Part shown: one piece after another, positions 47,297 through 55,511 of the stretch
How positions within the stretch are numbered: position 1 is the stretch's first letter
Layout: every line of letters begins with the position of its first letter
Source of the DNA: Alphaproteobacteria bacterium
GTDB lineage: Bacteria > Pseudomonadota > Alphaproteobacteria > Caulobacterales > Maricaulaceae
Assembly (NCBI GenBank): GCA_024742735.1
Contig: JANSXV010000002.1
Location: forward strand, 248,001 to 312,000
Direction of reading: 5' to 3'
Length of the DNA stretch: 64,000 bases
Notes under the pieces: model-generated
Seen by the model: only the letters and a program-made list of their open reading frames with translations
Database searches by the model: none
Told to the model about the DNA's origin: nothing
Program-made: the position numbers and the translations under genes

Positions 47297-48436
47297 CTAT
47301 TGGTTCGGACAGATGACACAATCATCTGGCGGCACCTGTTTCCGTCGATTGCCCTCCTTCCAGTTCTCCGCAATTACGCCAGCCTTTCCCAGCTCATTGA
47401 TGATTTTGTTTATCTCGGTTCTTCGAATGGGAAATTGTTGGAGCAATTCCGCTTTGTGTTCTGCATAAATAAGCGTCGGGTTTTCGACAACGCGCTTCGT
47501 CACCGCCTCTTTCACCTCTTTACGGATCGCCGCGCGACCCATATTCCACTCAGTCTCGGCAACACCTTTCGAGAATCCGGGAAAACTTACTTGTCGGGAC
47601 CTCTCTTCCTCTGCACGTTCCTTCGCCTTCGCGCGGACATAGGCATAGTTTAATTGGGCTTTCTCTTCCGCATCGCGAAAAACCTCGAGTCCAGACAAAG
47701 AATTTGTTCCAAAGAATAATATGAATTGCGTACGATCCGCTAGTGGTCGACTTACGCGGCTATGCGCTACATATTTGTACCCAGTGATATTCTTGAGCTT
47801 GTTGTCAAATATTTGGATCGCCTTGGATTCGCGATTTTCAGAAGCTGCGATTAAAGAAAGCTCTGAATCGTCAAATACATCGTAAAATGAGTTCTTTGTA
47901 GATTCCCTAGCATCGCCGAAGAATCGGTTGCTGTGATCATACATAAAGTTAATTAAAACCTCGGAATTACGACCCCCAAGTTTTGATAGGCCTTCGAACC
48001 CGAAACCCGTCCAGCCCTTAGGGTCCACGAACGTCAGGCGGAATGAATCAGCTGTGGTATCTGCAGCTTCTTGAATTATATTCTCAAACCGATCATTGAG
48101 CGCCAAGATTTTGAAGTCTTCAGACGCAAACCCTGTGACGAAGCGCTCCAATTCCAGAAAGGCGCGCCGATTTTTCTCGCAAAAAATCGCTCTTACCAAC
48201 GGCTTCTTTCGATGAGCGGCCAGTGCGGCCTGGGATTCTTTTAAGCACCTCAAAGCGATCCCGAACGAGGTATCGCGATAGGATTGAGCCCGGCTCTCCC
48301 AAGGTCCAGAGAAGCCGTCGATATAGGAGATAGGTATAGACTTATGAGAGACTTTGAATATTAGCGACTGAAGGTACGCTTGAAGTATCAAGTGCTTTGT
48401 TTCGGTCTGCTCCCGACCCTCATATGACTCGGTCAA
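47297..48436 (-). CDS. tcmP: three-Cys-motif partner protein TcmP
   Basis: A 379-residue protein matching the TcmP family, named for its constant neighbour, a three-cysteine protein. The first 180 residues look like a Rossmann-type methyltransferase-like fold: KHLILQAYL (14-22), the glycine-turn motif YIDGFSGP (38-45), FCEKN (85-89), FVDPKGWTG (136-144) and INFMYDH (162-168). The C-terminal end contains a helix-turn-helix-like stretch (RRTEINKIINELGKAGVI). Translation starts at TTG with AGGGGG before it, nine bases after the partner gene. Base composition is far AT-richer than the genome (26 G+C of 60 at 47881-47940). Function is unknown. Confidence 0.85.
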   Translation of the reverse strand: MTESYEGREQTETKHLILQAYLQSLIFKVSHKSIPISYIDGFSGPWESRAQSYRDTSFGIALRCLKESQAALAAHRKKPLVRAIFCEKNRRAFLELERFVTGFASEDFKILALNDRFENIIQEAADTTADSFRLTFVDPKGWTGFGFEGLSKLGGRNSEVLINFMYDHSNRFFGDARESTKNSFYDVFDDSELSLIAASENRESKAIQIFDNKLKNITGYKYVAHSRVSRPLADRTQFILFFGTNSLSGLEVFRDAEEKAQLNYAYVRAKAKERAEEERSRQVSFPGFSKGVAETEWNMGRAAIRKEVKEAVTKRVVENPTLIYAEHKAELLQQFPIRRTEINKIINELGKAGVIAENWKEGNRRKQVPPDDCVICPNQ

Positions 48437-48445
48437 ATCGGCCCC

Positions 48446-49204
48446 CTATTCGGCGGCCACACCTCGAGCGTTAGCCGCTTGCATCTCCTGAGGGTATTCG
48501 TTCCATTCGCGGCCTTCAAGTAACCGGCCGCCGGATTTGGGACGGATGCCGCCCCATTGCTTGAAGAAGAAGGGAACGCCCTGGTTCACGCATTGGTCGC
48601 GCACTGCAACGGCCCAGGCTTCTTCCATCGGTCGGGCGCCAGGACCGCTCTCTCCACCGACGATCACCCAGTGAATGCCCACTAGATTGATTGCGCCGAG
48701 TGGGCCGAGCAGGGGTTCGACCGAAAGAAAGCGAACGGCGGCATGTGTCGCCCTGAGGTGATCGATCCGCTTGGCCTTGTCGCGGTTCTCGACGGACACG
48801 CCGAGCCAGATGTGCTCCGGGCAGCCGCTCGGTCCATATCGGCGATTTATATAGTTGCGCATGAGTGAGCTGCGCTTGGTCAGCAGTTGGAACTGATGCC
48901 AGTCCGCCCGTTCCATCGTGTCGAAGACCTGATCGATCAGGCTAACCGGCACATTCTTGTGAAACAGGTCGCCCATAGAATTCACAAAAACGCGTTTCGG
49001 CCTTCGCCAGGTCAGCGGCTGTCCGATGCGTTCGGGTCTAAGCACGAGATCGAAACCGAACTCAAACGGGTGGTTCTTCACGCCACGGAACCGTTCAGAG
49101 AAGCGTTCTGCGTAGCAATTGTCACAGCCAGGTCCGACCTTCGTGCACCCAGTTACTGGATTCCACGTGGCGTTCGTCCATTCGATTGCAGATTGAAGGG
49201 CCAT
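48446..49204 (-). CDS. three-Cys-motif protein (phage Gp37/Gp68, DUF5131 family)
   Basis: A 252-residue protein of the Gp37/Gp68 or DUF5131 family. Cys20, Cys27 and Cys30 (GCTKVGPGCDNCYAERF) form a C-x6-C-x2-C motif resembling a widened radical-SAM cluster site. Other family blocks are VFVNSMGDLFHKNV (72-85), FQLLTKR, WLGVSVEN, LSVEPLLGP, WVIVGGESGPGARPM and PFFFKQWGG; together they suggest a TIM-barrel. It precedes tcmP by nine bases and shares its transcript. No phage structural genes are nearby, so the phage label is historical. The two proteins are expected to work together; the substrate is unknown. Confidence 0.88.
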   Translation of the reverse strand: MALQSAIEWTNATWNPVTGCTKVGPGCDNCYAERFSERFRGVKNHPFEFGFDLVLRPERIGQPLTWRRPKRVFVNSMGDLFHKNVPVSLIDQVFDTMERADWHQFQLLTKRSSLMRNYINRRYGPSGCPEHIWLGVSVENRDKAKRIDHLRATHAAVRFLSVEPLLGPLGAINLVGIHWVIVGGESGPGARPMEEAWAVAVRDQCVNQGVPFFFKQWGGIRPKSGGRLLEGREWNEYPQEMQAANARGVAAE

Positions 49205-49312
49205 CGCGCATTTGTAGCACAGCGGCTGAAAAGAGGGTTAATGGTGGTGTCGGTAGCCACACTCGCCCGCCTCGCCGGTTGAGGTCGGAACTCAGTTAGA
49301 AGAAGTTTACCC

Positions 49313-49337
49313 AAGTTTATGCGCTCCGCATAAACTT
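49313..49337. repeat. perfect AT-rich hairpin at the fur-side edge of the tcmP cassette
   Basis: Arms AAGTTTATGCG (49313-49323) and complement (49327-49337) around CTC. A partial copy GAAGTTTACCC lies just left at 49302. There is no T run, so it is not a standard terminator. It may mark an insertion boundary or a recombination or regulatory site. Confidence 0.6.
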
Positions 49338-49347
49338 CCCTGACCCC

Positions 49348-49764
49348 CTACTCCCCGTCCTTCAGCTTCGTGCCGTACAGCTCCAGGCGGTGGTCGACGA
49401 GCTTGTAGCCGAGCTTGCGGGCGATGGCTTCCTGGAGTTGTTCGATCTCTTCGTCGAAGAACTCGATCACCTCGCCGGAATTCATGTCGATCAGGTGGTC
49501 GTGGTGCTCGTCGGGGGCTTCTTCATAGCGCGAGCGGCCGTCGCGGAAGTCGTGGCGCTCGATGATGCCGGCGTCTTCAAACAGGCGCACCGTGCGATAG
49601 ACCGTGGCCAGCGAGATGCGGTTGTCCTGGGCGCTGGCGCGGCGGTGCAGCTCCTCGGCGTCGGGATGGTCTTCGGCTTCGGACAGAACCCGCGCGATGA
49701 CGCGGCGCTGTTCAGTCATGCGCAGGCCTTTCTCCACGCAGAGCTTTTCGATGCGGTCGGGCAT
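49348..49764 (-). CDS. fur: ferric uptake regulator Fur
   Basis: A 138-residue metalloregulator. The winged helix is in the first 80 residues (GLRMTEQRRVIARVLSE, then ISLATVYRTVRLFEDAGII). The metal-binding part carries EEAPDEHHDHLID and the later DHRLELYG. As in most alphaproteobacterial Fur proteins there is no C-x2-C structural zinc site. The start has GGGAGG seven bases upstream; an earlier in-frame Met would add 26 atypical residues. It follows rimI in the same direction. A Fur-like box lies before sdhC in this window. Confidence 0.96.
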   Translation of the reverse strand: MPDRIEKLCVEKGLRMTEQRRVIARVLSEAEDHPDAEELHRRASAQDNRISLATVYRTVRLFEDAGIIERHDFRDGRSRYEEAPDEHHDHLIDMNSGEVIEFFDEEIEQLQEAIARKLGYKLVDHRLELYGTKLKDGE

Positions 49765-49863
49765 GGCCGGCCTCCCTGTAACCGTGGGCTGAGTCGCGCT
49801 GACCCCCTTGATACGCCTGCGTCCTTCGCCGTGTCCATACAAGGCCGGGCTTAATCCTGCCGC

Positions 49864-50298
49864 CTATAGAGATAAGGCCATCAGGCGCGCATCCGAACCG
49901 TCCCTGTAATAGCGCGCGCGCCGGCCGGTCTCGGTGAAGCCGGCCGCCTCATACAGGCGCACGGCGGGCGCATTGATATCTGACACCTCCAGAAACAGGC
50001 GCTCGCAGTCGGCCTTGCGCGCGGCCTCGATGCAGGCGGACAGCAGCTGCGCGCCGAGCCCCGATCCGCGCGCTTCAGGCAGGACGCCGATGGTCAGGAT
50101 CTCCGCCTCTCCGGCCACGGCGCGCACCAGCGCCAGTCCTGTCGGGCGGCCGCCAGCCTCCAGCGCCAGCCCGGTCACGCCCGGTGAGGACAGGAGCGCC
50201 ATCATGGCCGCCTCGTTCCAGGGATCAGTAAAGCAGCGCGCATGAAGCTCGGCGAAGAGACCCGCGGCTTCAGGCCCCAGCTCGGCGATGGTCTTCAT
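49864..50298 (-). CDS. rimI: ribosomal protein S18-alanine N-acetyltransferase RimI
   Basis: A 144-residue GNAT acetyltransferase. The acetyl-CoA loop is VLPEARGSGLGAQLL, preceded by ILTIGV, and the final strand region LFLEVSDINAPAVRLYEAAGF is typical of RimI. In E. coli it acetylates the N terminus of S18, but homologues can act on other proteins. It lies close to tsaB, as in many genomes, though here a HAD gene on the opposite strand stands between them. Confidence 0.9.
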   Translation of the reverse strand: MKTIAELGPEAAGLFAELHARCFTDPWNEAAMMALLSSPGVTGLALEAGGRPTGLALVRAVAGEAEILTIGVLPEARGSGLGAQLLSACIEAARKADCERLFLEVSDINAPAVRLYEAAGFTETGRRARYYRDGSDARLMALSL

Positions 50299-50348
50299 GG
50301 CGCGGCCCGGCGAGACTGGCGCAGCAAGCGGCGAGGGAGAGCGATTCG

Positions 50349-51041
50349 ATGGGTCATGGCGTCATCTTTGACTGCGACGGCGTTCTGGTGAACACCGAAG
50401 CGCTGGTGATCGATCTGGAGATCACCGCCATGGGCCGGCTCGGCGTCACCTATGACCGGGCTGAATTCATTGCAACATACATGGGCGCCAGCGAGCCGGA
50501 CTTCGAGCGCGGCCTCAACGCCGACCACCGGGCGGTTCATGGCGCCGGCCTGCCGGACGGCTTTTTTAAGCAGATGAAGGCGGAGAAATACGCCCATCTG
50601 GAGCGCCATGTCGAAGCCGTGCCGGGCGCCCACGCCTTCGCCGCCGCCCTGACCGCGCCGCGCGCCGTGGCCTCGTCATCAGAGCGCGAGGCCCTGGCCA
50701 TGAAGCTTGCGCGCACCGGCCTTGCGCAGCTGTTCGGCGATCAGGTCCACTCCGCAGAGGACGTGACCCGCGCCAAACCGGCGCCGGACCTGTATCTGCA
50801 CGCCGCCGCCCGTCTGGGCGTCGATCCGGCCATGAGCCTCGCCATTGAAGACAGCGCAGCTGGCGTGAAGGCGGCCGTGGCCGCGGGGATGACCTGCTGG
50901 GGCTTCACCGGGGGCGGACATTGCCCGCCTGGCCACGACCGTCTGTTGCAGGACGCCGGCGCCCAGGCGGTGTTCGCCACATTCGAGGAGATCGCCGCCG
51001 CCTATGACGCCGCCGGCTTCGCGTCAGGCGGGCGGGCGTAG
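50349..51041 (+). CDS. HAD-superfamily phosphatase (beta-phosphoglucomutase-like)
   Basis: A 230-residue haloacid-dehalogenase-fold hydrolase. Motif I is VIFDCDGVLVNTE with nucleophile Asp8 and acid/base Asp10; the helical cap follows; motif II is AVASSS; motif III/IV are AKPAPDLYLHAA and AIEDSAAGV. Members remove phosphate from sugars or small metabolites. It is read opposite to its neighbours rimI and tsaB, and its last 40 bases overlap the tsaB end, so it seems to have been inserted into an ancestral tsaB-rimI order. Confidence 0.88.
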   Translation: MGHGVIFDCDGVLVNTEALVIDLEITAMGRLGVTYDRAEFIATYMGASEPDFERGLNADHRAVHGAGLPDGFFKQMKAEKYAHLERHVEAVPGAHAFAAALTAPRAVASSSEREALAMKLARTGLAQLFGDQVHSAEDVTRAKPAPDLYLHAAARLGVDPAMSLAIEDSAAGVKAAVAAGMTCWGFTGGGHCPPGHDRLLQDAGAQAVFATFEEIAAAYDAAGFASGGRA

Positions 51042-51634
51042 AGCGGGGCGGGAAGCGGAGCGGAATCGGACGCTTCGGCGGTCAGGGCGATCAGCTCGGC
51101 GAGCGGCGGGCGGGGATCGAAATGGGCCGGGTCCGCGCCCAGCAGGACCGCGCCGGATCCGGTCAGATGCACGTCGCCATAGGATTCCAGCACGTCGAGC
51201 GCCTCCTCCAACACGCCGCGCTGCGGTTCAGACACAAGATGACCGTGGGTGAACACCGACCAGATCAGCTCGCCGCGCTTGGCGTCATGCACGGCCATGA
51301 CGGTGTGCTCGCCCGTCGGGTCGGCCCGGCGAGCCAGCGCCGGCAGGGCGCCGATCCCCACCGCCTGCGCACCCGTAGCCAGCGCCAGGCCGCGCGCGAA
51401 CGCCACGCCGACCCGTGTTCCCGCAAAGCTGCCCGGACCGGTGTTGACGCCGATCCGCGCGAGCTCGCCCGGCTTCACGCCGGCCTGGCCCAGAAGCGCC
51501 TCCACCATGGGCGCGAGCTGTTCGGCGTGGCCGCGCCCGATCTCGCGCGCGTCTTCATGCACGCTGTCGCCAGCCTGAACGGCGGCGGCGCACCACGGTC
51601 CGACCGTATCGAGGACAAGGATGGGGGCGGTCAT
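51002..51634 (-). CDS. tsaB: tRNA threonylcarbamoyladenosine biosynthesis protein TsaB
   Basis: A 210-residue ASKHA-fold protein that scaffolds TsaD and TsaE in making t6A37. The opening PILVLDTVGPWCAAAV, the GRGHAEQLAPMVEALL segment and GVNTGPGSFAGTRVGVAFARGLA are unmistakable. The C-terminal end lies over the 3' end of the convergent HAD gene (40 bases). Confidence 0.95.
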   Translation of the reverse strand: MTAPILVLDTVGPWCAAAVQAGDSVHEDAREIGRGHAEQLAPMVEALLGQAGVKPGELARIGVNTGPGSFAGTRVGVAFARGLALATGAQAVGIGALPALARRADPTGEHTVMAVHDAKRGELIWSVFTHGHLVSEPQRGVLEEALDVLESYGDVHLTGSGAVLLGADPAHFDPRPPLAELIALTAEASDSAPLPAPLYARPPDAKPAAS

Positions 51635-51650
51635 GGGTCTATCATACTGA

Positions 51651-51737
51651 AATCCCGGCCCAGCCCGATAGGGCGCCGAGCCGGGACCTCGCCATTCTTC
51701 CTGAATGAGGCCCCGGCGCCGCGCGGTCCGCCCGGGG
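51651..51737. repeat. long inverted repeat (copy C)
   Basis: Left part starts ATCCCGGCCCAGCCCGATAG and ends GAGCCGGGACCTC; right part GAGGCCCCGGCGCC to CCGCCCGGG, around CATTCTTCCTGAATG. Same layout as 9900-9990 and 32366-32467. It fills the gap between tsaB and the nitroreductase gene. Confidence 0.65.
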
Positions 51738-51749
51738 GGTGCATCAGGC

Positions 51750-52403
51750 CTATTTCAGGATCCGCGCCCCGTCCTCAAACGCGATTTTCGGCAGGCGCGG
51801 GAACAGCTTGTCGCTCGTGCCATAGCCGATATTGCACAGGAAGTTCGTGCGCCAGCTGGCCATCTCGGGGTCATTCTTGAAGAAGGTCTCGTCCACGCCC
51901 GCCTTGTCGAACCCGCTCATGGGCCCGCAGTCCAGACCCAGCGCCCGGGCCGCCAGGATCAGATAGGCGCCCTGGAGTGAGGAATTGCGGAAGCCGTTCT
52001 CGAACCGGGCGTCGTCGGAGGCGAACCACTCCTTCGCATCGGGATTATGGGGGAAGAGATCGGGGATCTTGTCGTGGAAGTTCCAGTCCCAGGCCACCAC
52101 GACGGTGAGCGGGGCGGTCAGCGTCTTTTCGATATTGGGCTCGATCAGATGGTCGCGCAGCTTCTCCTGGGCCTCGCCCTTGAGGAACAGGAAGCGCGCC
52201 GGGCTCTGATTGGCGCTGGTCGGGCCGTATTGCAGCAGCTCGTAGAGCGCCTGGATCTGCGTGTCGGAGACGTCCCGGTCCTGCCAGGAGTAGAAGGTGC
52301 GGGCGCCGCGGAACAGCTGGTTGAGGGCATGATCGTTCAGAACGTCGTGACGATCATCCAGCACCAGGTCGTCGCCCGGTCCGGGCTGATAGGTCTTCAC
52401 CAT
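51750..52403 (-). CDS. RutE-like malonic semialdehyde reductase (nitroreductase family)
   Basis: A 217-residue FMN protein. LNQLFRGARTFYSWQDRDVS near residue 28-47 and YGPTSANQSPARFLFL are the signature of the RutE/HadB subgroup; later LQGAYLILAARALGLDCGPM and FLCNIGYG are standard nitroreductase segments. RutE reduces malonic semialdehyde in uracil breakdown; homologues outside rut operons have varied or detoxifying roles, and no other rut gene is here. It stands alone between two gene-free stretches. Confidence 0.85.
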   Translation of the reverse strand: MVKTYQPGPGDDLVLDDRHDVLNDHALNQLFRGARTFYSWQDRDVSDTQIQALYELLQYGPTSANQSPARFLFLKGEAQEKLRDHLIEPNIEKTLTAPLTVVVAWDWNFHDKIPDLFPHNPDAKEWFASDDARFENGFRNSSLQGAYLILAARALGLDCGPMSGFDKAGVDETFFKNDPEMASWRTNFLCNIGYGTSDKLFPRLPKIAFEDGARILK

Positions 52404-52507
52404 GGGAGGGTCTCCGTTCGCGATAATGGCGTCGCCACAGACGATAGGGCGCGAACCGGACCGCTTAAAGGCGCTCAGCTGGAAAAAGGGCGTTTCCGGC
52501 GCGCGCC

Positions 52508-53062
52508 CTACGTCATCGCCTCCACGCCGGTCACTTCCGGCACGTAGTGACGCAGGAGATTCTCGATGCCCATTTTCAGGGTCATGGTCGAGGACGGGCA
52601 GCCTGCGCAGGCGCCGCGCATGTGCAGATAGACCCGGCCGGATTCCTCGTCATAGGAATGGAAGGTGATGTCCCCGCCGTCCTGGGCCACGTTGGGCCGC
52701 ACGCGGGTGTCCAGGATCTCCACGATCTCCTTGACGATCGGATGGTCGCTGTCGGCGTGGCCCGGGCCGGCGTCGGCTCCGCCGAACAGCGGCTCGCCGC
52801 TTTCCAGCACATCGGTGATGGCGCCCAGGACCTGGGGGCGGATATGGGCCCATTCCACGCCTTCCGCCTTGGTGACCGAGACGAAATCCATCCCGGCGAA
52901 GACCCGGATCACGCCTTCCACCGCGAACAATTCCCTGGCCAGGCGGGAGTCTTCAGCCTCTTCCGGCGTCGCGAATTCGCGCGGCTGGTCCGGAGCGATC
53001 TCGCGGCCCGGCAGGAATTTCAGGGTTTCCGGGTTCGGGGTCGGTTCGGTCTGGATGAACAT
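52508..53062 (-). CDS. nfuA: NfuA-type iron-sulfur cluster carrier
   Basis: A 184-residue protein. The N-terminal Nfu_N domain begins MFIQTEPTPNPETLKFLPG; the C-terminal NifU domain carries the cluster motif C-x2-C in ACAGCPSSTMTLKMGIE. It receives [4Fe-4S] clusters and passes them to enzymes such as aconitase, LipA or MiaB. The ATG chosen has AAGGA eight bases upstream; two upstream Met codons are less well placed. It is near tsaB as in related genomes. Confidence 0.95.
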   Translation of the reverse strand: MFIQTEPTPNPETLKFLPGREIAPDQPREFATPEEAEDSRLARELFAVEGVIRVFAGMDFVSVTKAEGVEWAHIRPQVLGAITDVLESGEPLFGGADAGPGHADSDHPIVKEIVEILDTRVRPNVAQDGGDITFHSYDEESGRVYLHMRGACAGCPSSTMTLKMGIENLLRHYVPEVTGVEAMT

Positions 53063-53145
53063 GGGCGACATCCTTGCTTGTTCTGTCACCCTGACAGATG
53101 GCCGAGACCGGGCCGGTGTTCAACCCTGAGCAAAATGTGGGGATA

Positions 53146-53619
53146 TTAGGCCAGCGCCTTGAGCTGGTCCTTGGACAGCCCGCCCGGCACGACAGTGACG
53201 GGGATGCGCCGGTCGCCGAACAGGCCCTTGCCCTTGGCCAGCGCGCCGACCAGAACGCCGGGCTCGCTCTCTTCCGAGGCGCCCAGAACCAGAATCGCGA
53301 TCTCCTCATCGCGTTCAACCAGCGCCTTGAGTTCGGTCAGCAGATCGCCCTCCTTCAGGATCAGCTCCGGGCGCACTTCCGTCACGCCTTCAACGTCCTC
53401 GGCCAGACTCTCCAGATCGGTTTCGGCCTGCTCGACGGCTTCGGCGCGCATGGTTTCGCCCACGCCCAGCCAGTGTTCGAACCCGCCCTGGGTCTGGGCC
53501 ACGGCGAGGATCGCAACGCGCGCGCCGGTATTGCGCGCGCGCCGCGCCGCGAAGTAAGCCGCCGTCCGGCTCTCTTCAGAACCGTCGGCGATGACGAGGA
53601 ATTTGCGGGCCGGGGCCAT
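53146..53619 (-). CDS. universal stress protein UspA family
   Basis: A 157-residue alpha/beta protein of the Usp fold. It opens with KFLVIADGSEESRTAAYFAA, has the ATP-contact-like ILVLGASEES and a C-terminal RIPVTVVPGG strand. The usual nucleotide motif G-x2-G-x9-G-S/T is only partly kept. Members help cells survive starvation and oxidative or membrane stress. It is divergent from the following membrane protein gene and follows nfuA by 83 bases on the same strand. Confidence 0.82.
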   Translation of the reverse strand: MAPARKFLVIADGSEESRTAAYFAARRARNTGARVAILAVAQTQGGFEHWLGVGETMRAEAVEQAETDLESLAEDVEGVTEVRPELILKEGDLLTELKALVERDEEIAILVLGASEESEPGVLVGALAKGKGLFGDRRIPVTVVPGGLSKDQLKALA

Positions 53620-53680
53620 GTGGGAGAAGCTGCCGTGTTCGCACGCGGCGGGCAAGCCGGTTTGAGGTTTGGGGGATCGT

Positions 53681-54286
53681 ATGAGCGAGGACGCGGCGCT
53701 GGCCGTCATGACCGACCGGAGAAATCCGTTGAGCCCGGAAAAGCGCCTGCAGCTCTTTGAAGACCGGCTGGAATGCTGGACCGGAGAAACGCTGGAGCGG
53801 CGCATCGCGCTGGACCAGGTCACCCAGGTCCGGCTGGCGGTCGAGATGGCCGGGACCCTTACCCAGGTGGTCTGCCGGGTGACCGGCCCGTCCGGCGAGA
53901 TCGTGTTTGGCAGCCGCAAGGCCAGCAACGGTGCGTTCGGCGATAATGCCGCGGAGTTCACGCCGTTTCTGGTGGCCGTTCACCGGGCGCTGGCGCCGCG
54001 GGCGGAGGCGGTCAGATTCGTGGAAGGCCAGTCCATGGGCTTCCGCCTGATCATGTCGGGGATGGGCCTGATCATGGCGCTGATCGCTGCTGCGATTATC
54101 GGCTATTTCCTCATTGAGGAGGAAAGCGCCATGCTCGCCTTCGCCGGCTTCCCCTTCCTTCTGATCGGGGGGTATCTGGCCTGGGTGTTCAGGCCCGCCG
54201 GACCGGTGAAGTACGATCCGGACGGGTTGATCGAGCGGTTCGCGGGCGCGGGCGCGGCTCAGATTAAACCGTCTACTGGGGATTAG
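53681..54286 (+). CDS. hypothetical membrane protein
   Basis: A 201-residue protein with a soluble N-terminal half (beta-strand-rich, RLQLFEDRLECWTGETLERR) and two adjacent membrane helices at about residues 117-138 and 145-163 (SGMGLIMALIAAAIIGYFL and AFAGFPFLLIGGYLAWVF). The short tail contains KYDPDGLIERF. No known domain is recognised. GGGGGA five bases before the ATG supports this start; a TTG four codons upstream is less likely. It is divergent from the stress protein gene and is followed by a BIME-like element. Confidence 0.7.
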   Translation: MSEDAALAVMTDRRNPLSPEKRLQLFEDRLECWTGETLERRIALDQVTQVRLAVEMAGTLTQVVCRVTGPSGEIVFGSRKASNGAFGDNAAEFTPFLVAVHRALAPRAEAVRFVEGQSMGFRLIMSGMGLIMALIAAAIIGYFLIEEESAMLAFAGFPFLLIGGYLAWVFRPAGPVKYDPDGLIERFAGAGAAQIKPSTGD

Positions 54287-54295
54287 GCTGCTTTC

Positions 54296-54401
54296 CCTCC
54301 CCTCGAGGGGAGGGTCAGGATGGGGTGGCGCGCACGTTGAAACCCCATGCTAGCGCCAGGCCGGCCCCACCCCAGCCCTCCCCCGGTGGGGGAGGGAGCG
54401 A
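54296..54401. repeat. BIME-like composite palindrome
   Basis: CCCTCCCCTCGAGGGGAGGG followed by TCAGGATGGGGTGG, a 38-base spacer, then the inverted unit CCCCACCCCAGCCCTCCCCC with its own palindrome. Same construction as 7167-7272. It lies between convergent genes. Confidence 0.75.
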
Positions 54402-54440
54402 GCGGCGGGCCGGTTCATTCAAATAGGGCCCGGATGAGGC

Positions 54441-55337
54441 TTAAAGCCTGTCCTTCAGCGCCGCTGCGAACACCGCGCCCATGTCCGGACCCTGCTCGGG
54501 GTAGAGATAGGGCTCGATGATCTCCAGCTCCATGACCGCCAGCTGGCCGTCGAGGCCGCGCACCATGTCCACGCGGGCATAGAGCAGGCCGGCTTCGCCG
54601 GTGATCTGTGCGGCGGCGTCCAGAACCGCGCGGCACTGGTCCAGCTCGCCCGGGCGGGGTTCGTGGACGATCTCGCGGGCGCCGAAGATCGACTGGACGC
54701 GGTAATCGCCGGACTTGGGCACTTTCTGAAGCGCGTGGGAGAATCGGCCGCCGAAGAACAGGAAGGAATACTCGCCCTCCTCCGGCACGCTGGGCAGGAA
54801 GGGCTGGATCAGGCAGGCGCCCGGCGGCAGATCCCCGGCCGGCGGCAGGGCCTCGCCTCGCTTCACGACCGCCTGACGCCAGGCCCCGCCGCCCACCAGC
54901 GGCTTGACCACGAGACTGTCGGCGTCGAGCGCCTCAAAAGCGGGCCGGATCGAGGGCTCGTCGGCGGCGCCGGCCCAGACCGTGGGAATCGAGGGCGCCC
55001 CGGCGTCAGCGAGATCGGCCAGATACCGCTTCTCGATGTTCCAGCGTACGACGTGGGGCGGATTGTACACCGGGGCGTGGGTGTTGAGGGTCTCGATCGT
55101 CTCCAGGAAGGCGGCCAGCTTGGGCGGGTAGTCCCAGACCGTCCCGATCATGAAGGCGTCAAAGCCGGACGGATCAAAGCCGGAATCCCAGATCCGGTGG
55201 TCCAGAGTCATGCCCTCAGCCTCGCATCCGCGCTTCAACGCGCCGAACTCCAGTTCGAACTCGATCCAGTCCTCCCGTGCGCCCGGGCGGTCCTTCATCA
55301 TGTCGGCGGACGTGAGGAAGCAGACGCGGGCGCTCAT
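54441..55337 (-). CDS. ATP-grasp protein (RimK/DcsG-like)
   Basis: A 298-residue ATP-grasp enzyme. After an N-terminal region with GTVWDYPPKLAAFLE, the ATP site shows NIEKRYLADLADAGAPSIPT, LVVKPLVGGGAWRQ, LIQPFLPSVPEEGEYS and, at the metal end, YARVDMVRG and AVMELEIIEPYLYPEQGPDM. The layout resembles glutathione-synthetase-like ATP-grasp proteins such as DcsG of cycloserine synthesis. It probably ligates a carboxylate to an amine; substrates unknown. It stands alone, so no pathway can be read from context. Confidence 0.82.
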   Translation of the reverse strand: MSARVCFLTSADMMKDRPGAREDWIEFELEFGALKRGCEAEGMTLDHRIWDSGFDPSGFDAFMIGTVWDYPPKLAAFLETIETLNTHAPVYNPPHVVRWNIEKRYLADLADAGAPSIPTVWAGAADEPSIRPAFEALDADSLVVKPLVGGGAWRQAVVKRGEALPPAGDLPPGACLIQPFLPSVPEEGEYSFLFFGGRFSHALQKVPKSGDYRVQSIFGAREIVHEPRPGELDQCRAVLDAAAQITGEAGLLYARVDMVRGLDGQLAVMELEIIEPYLYPEQGPDMGAVFAAALKDRL

Positions 55338-55511
55338 GGCGGACCTTTCAGGGCTTGGGAGAGAACAATGGGGCCATAGCGCGCTGCGCCGCGAGACGCC
55401 AGCGCTCCCGCCACGCCAGAGGCAAGCCGGGCGGCTTGAGAAAGCCGGGCGGGGGCGTTAAGCCTCCTCGCGCTTTCGTGACCATCACCCTTCGCAACAC
55501 CGGATCGTTTC

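Noticed and set aside
48446-49204. Prophage remnant, because the family is named after phage Gp37/Gp68
   Set aside because: No integrase, capsid, tail or lysis genes are nearby; only the two-gene cassette is present.
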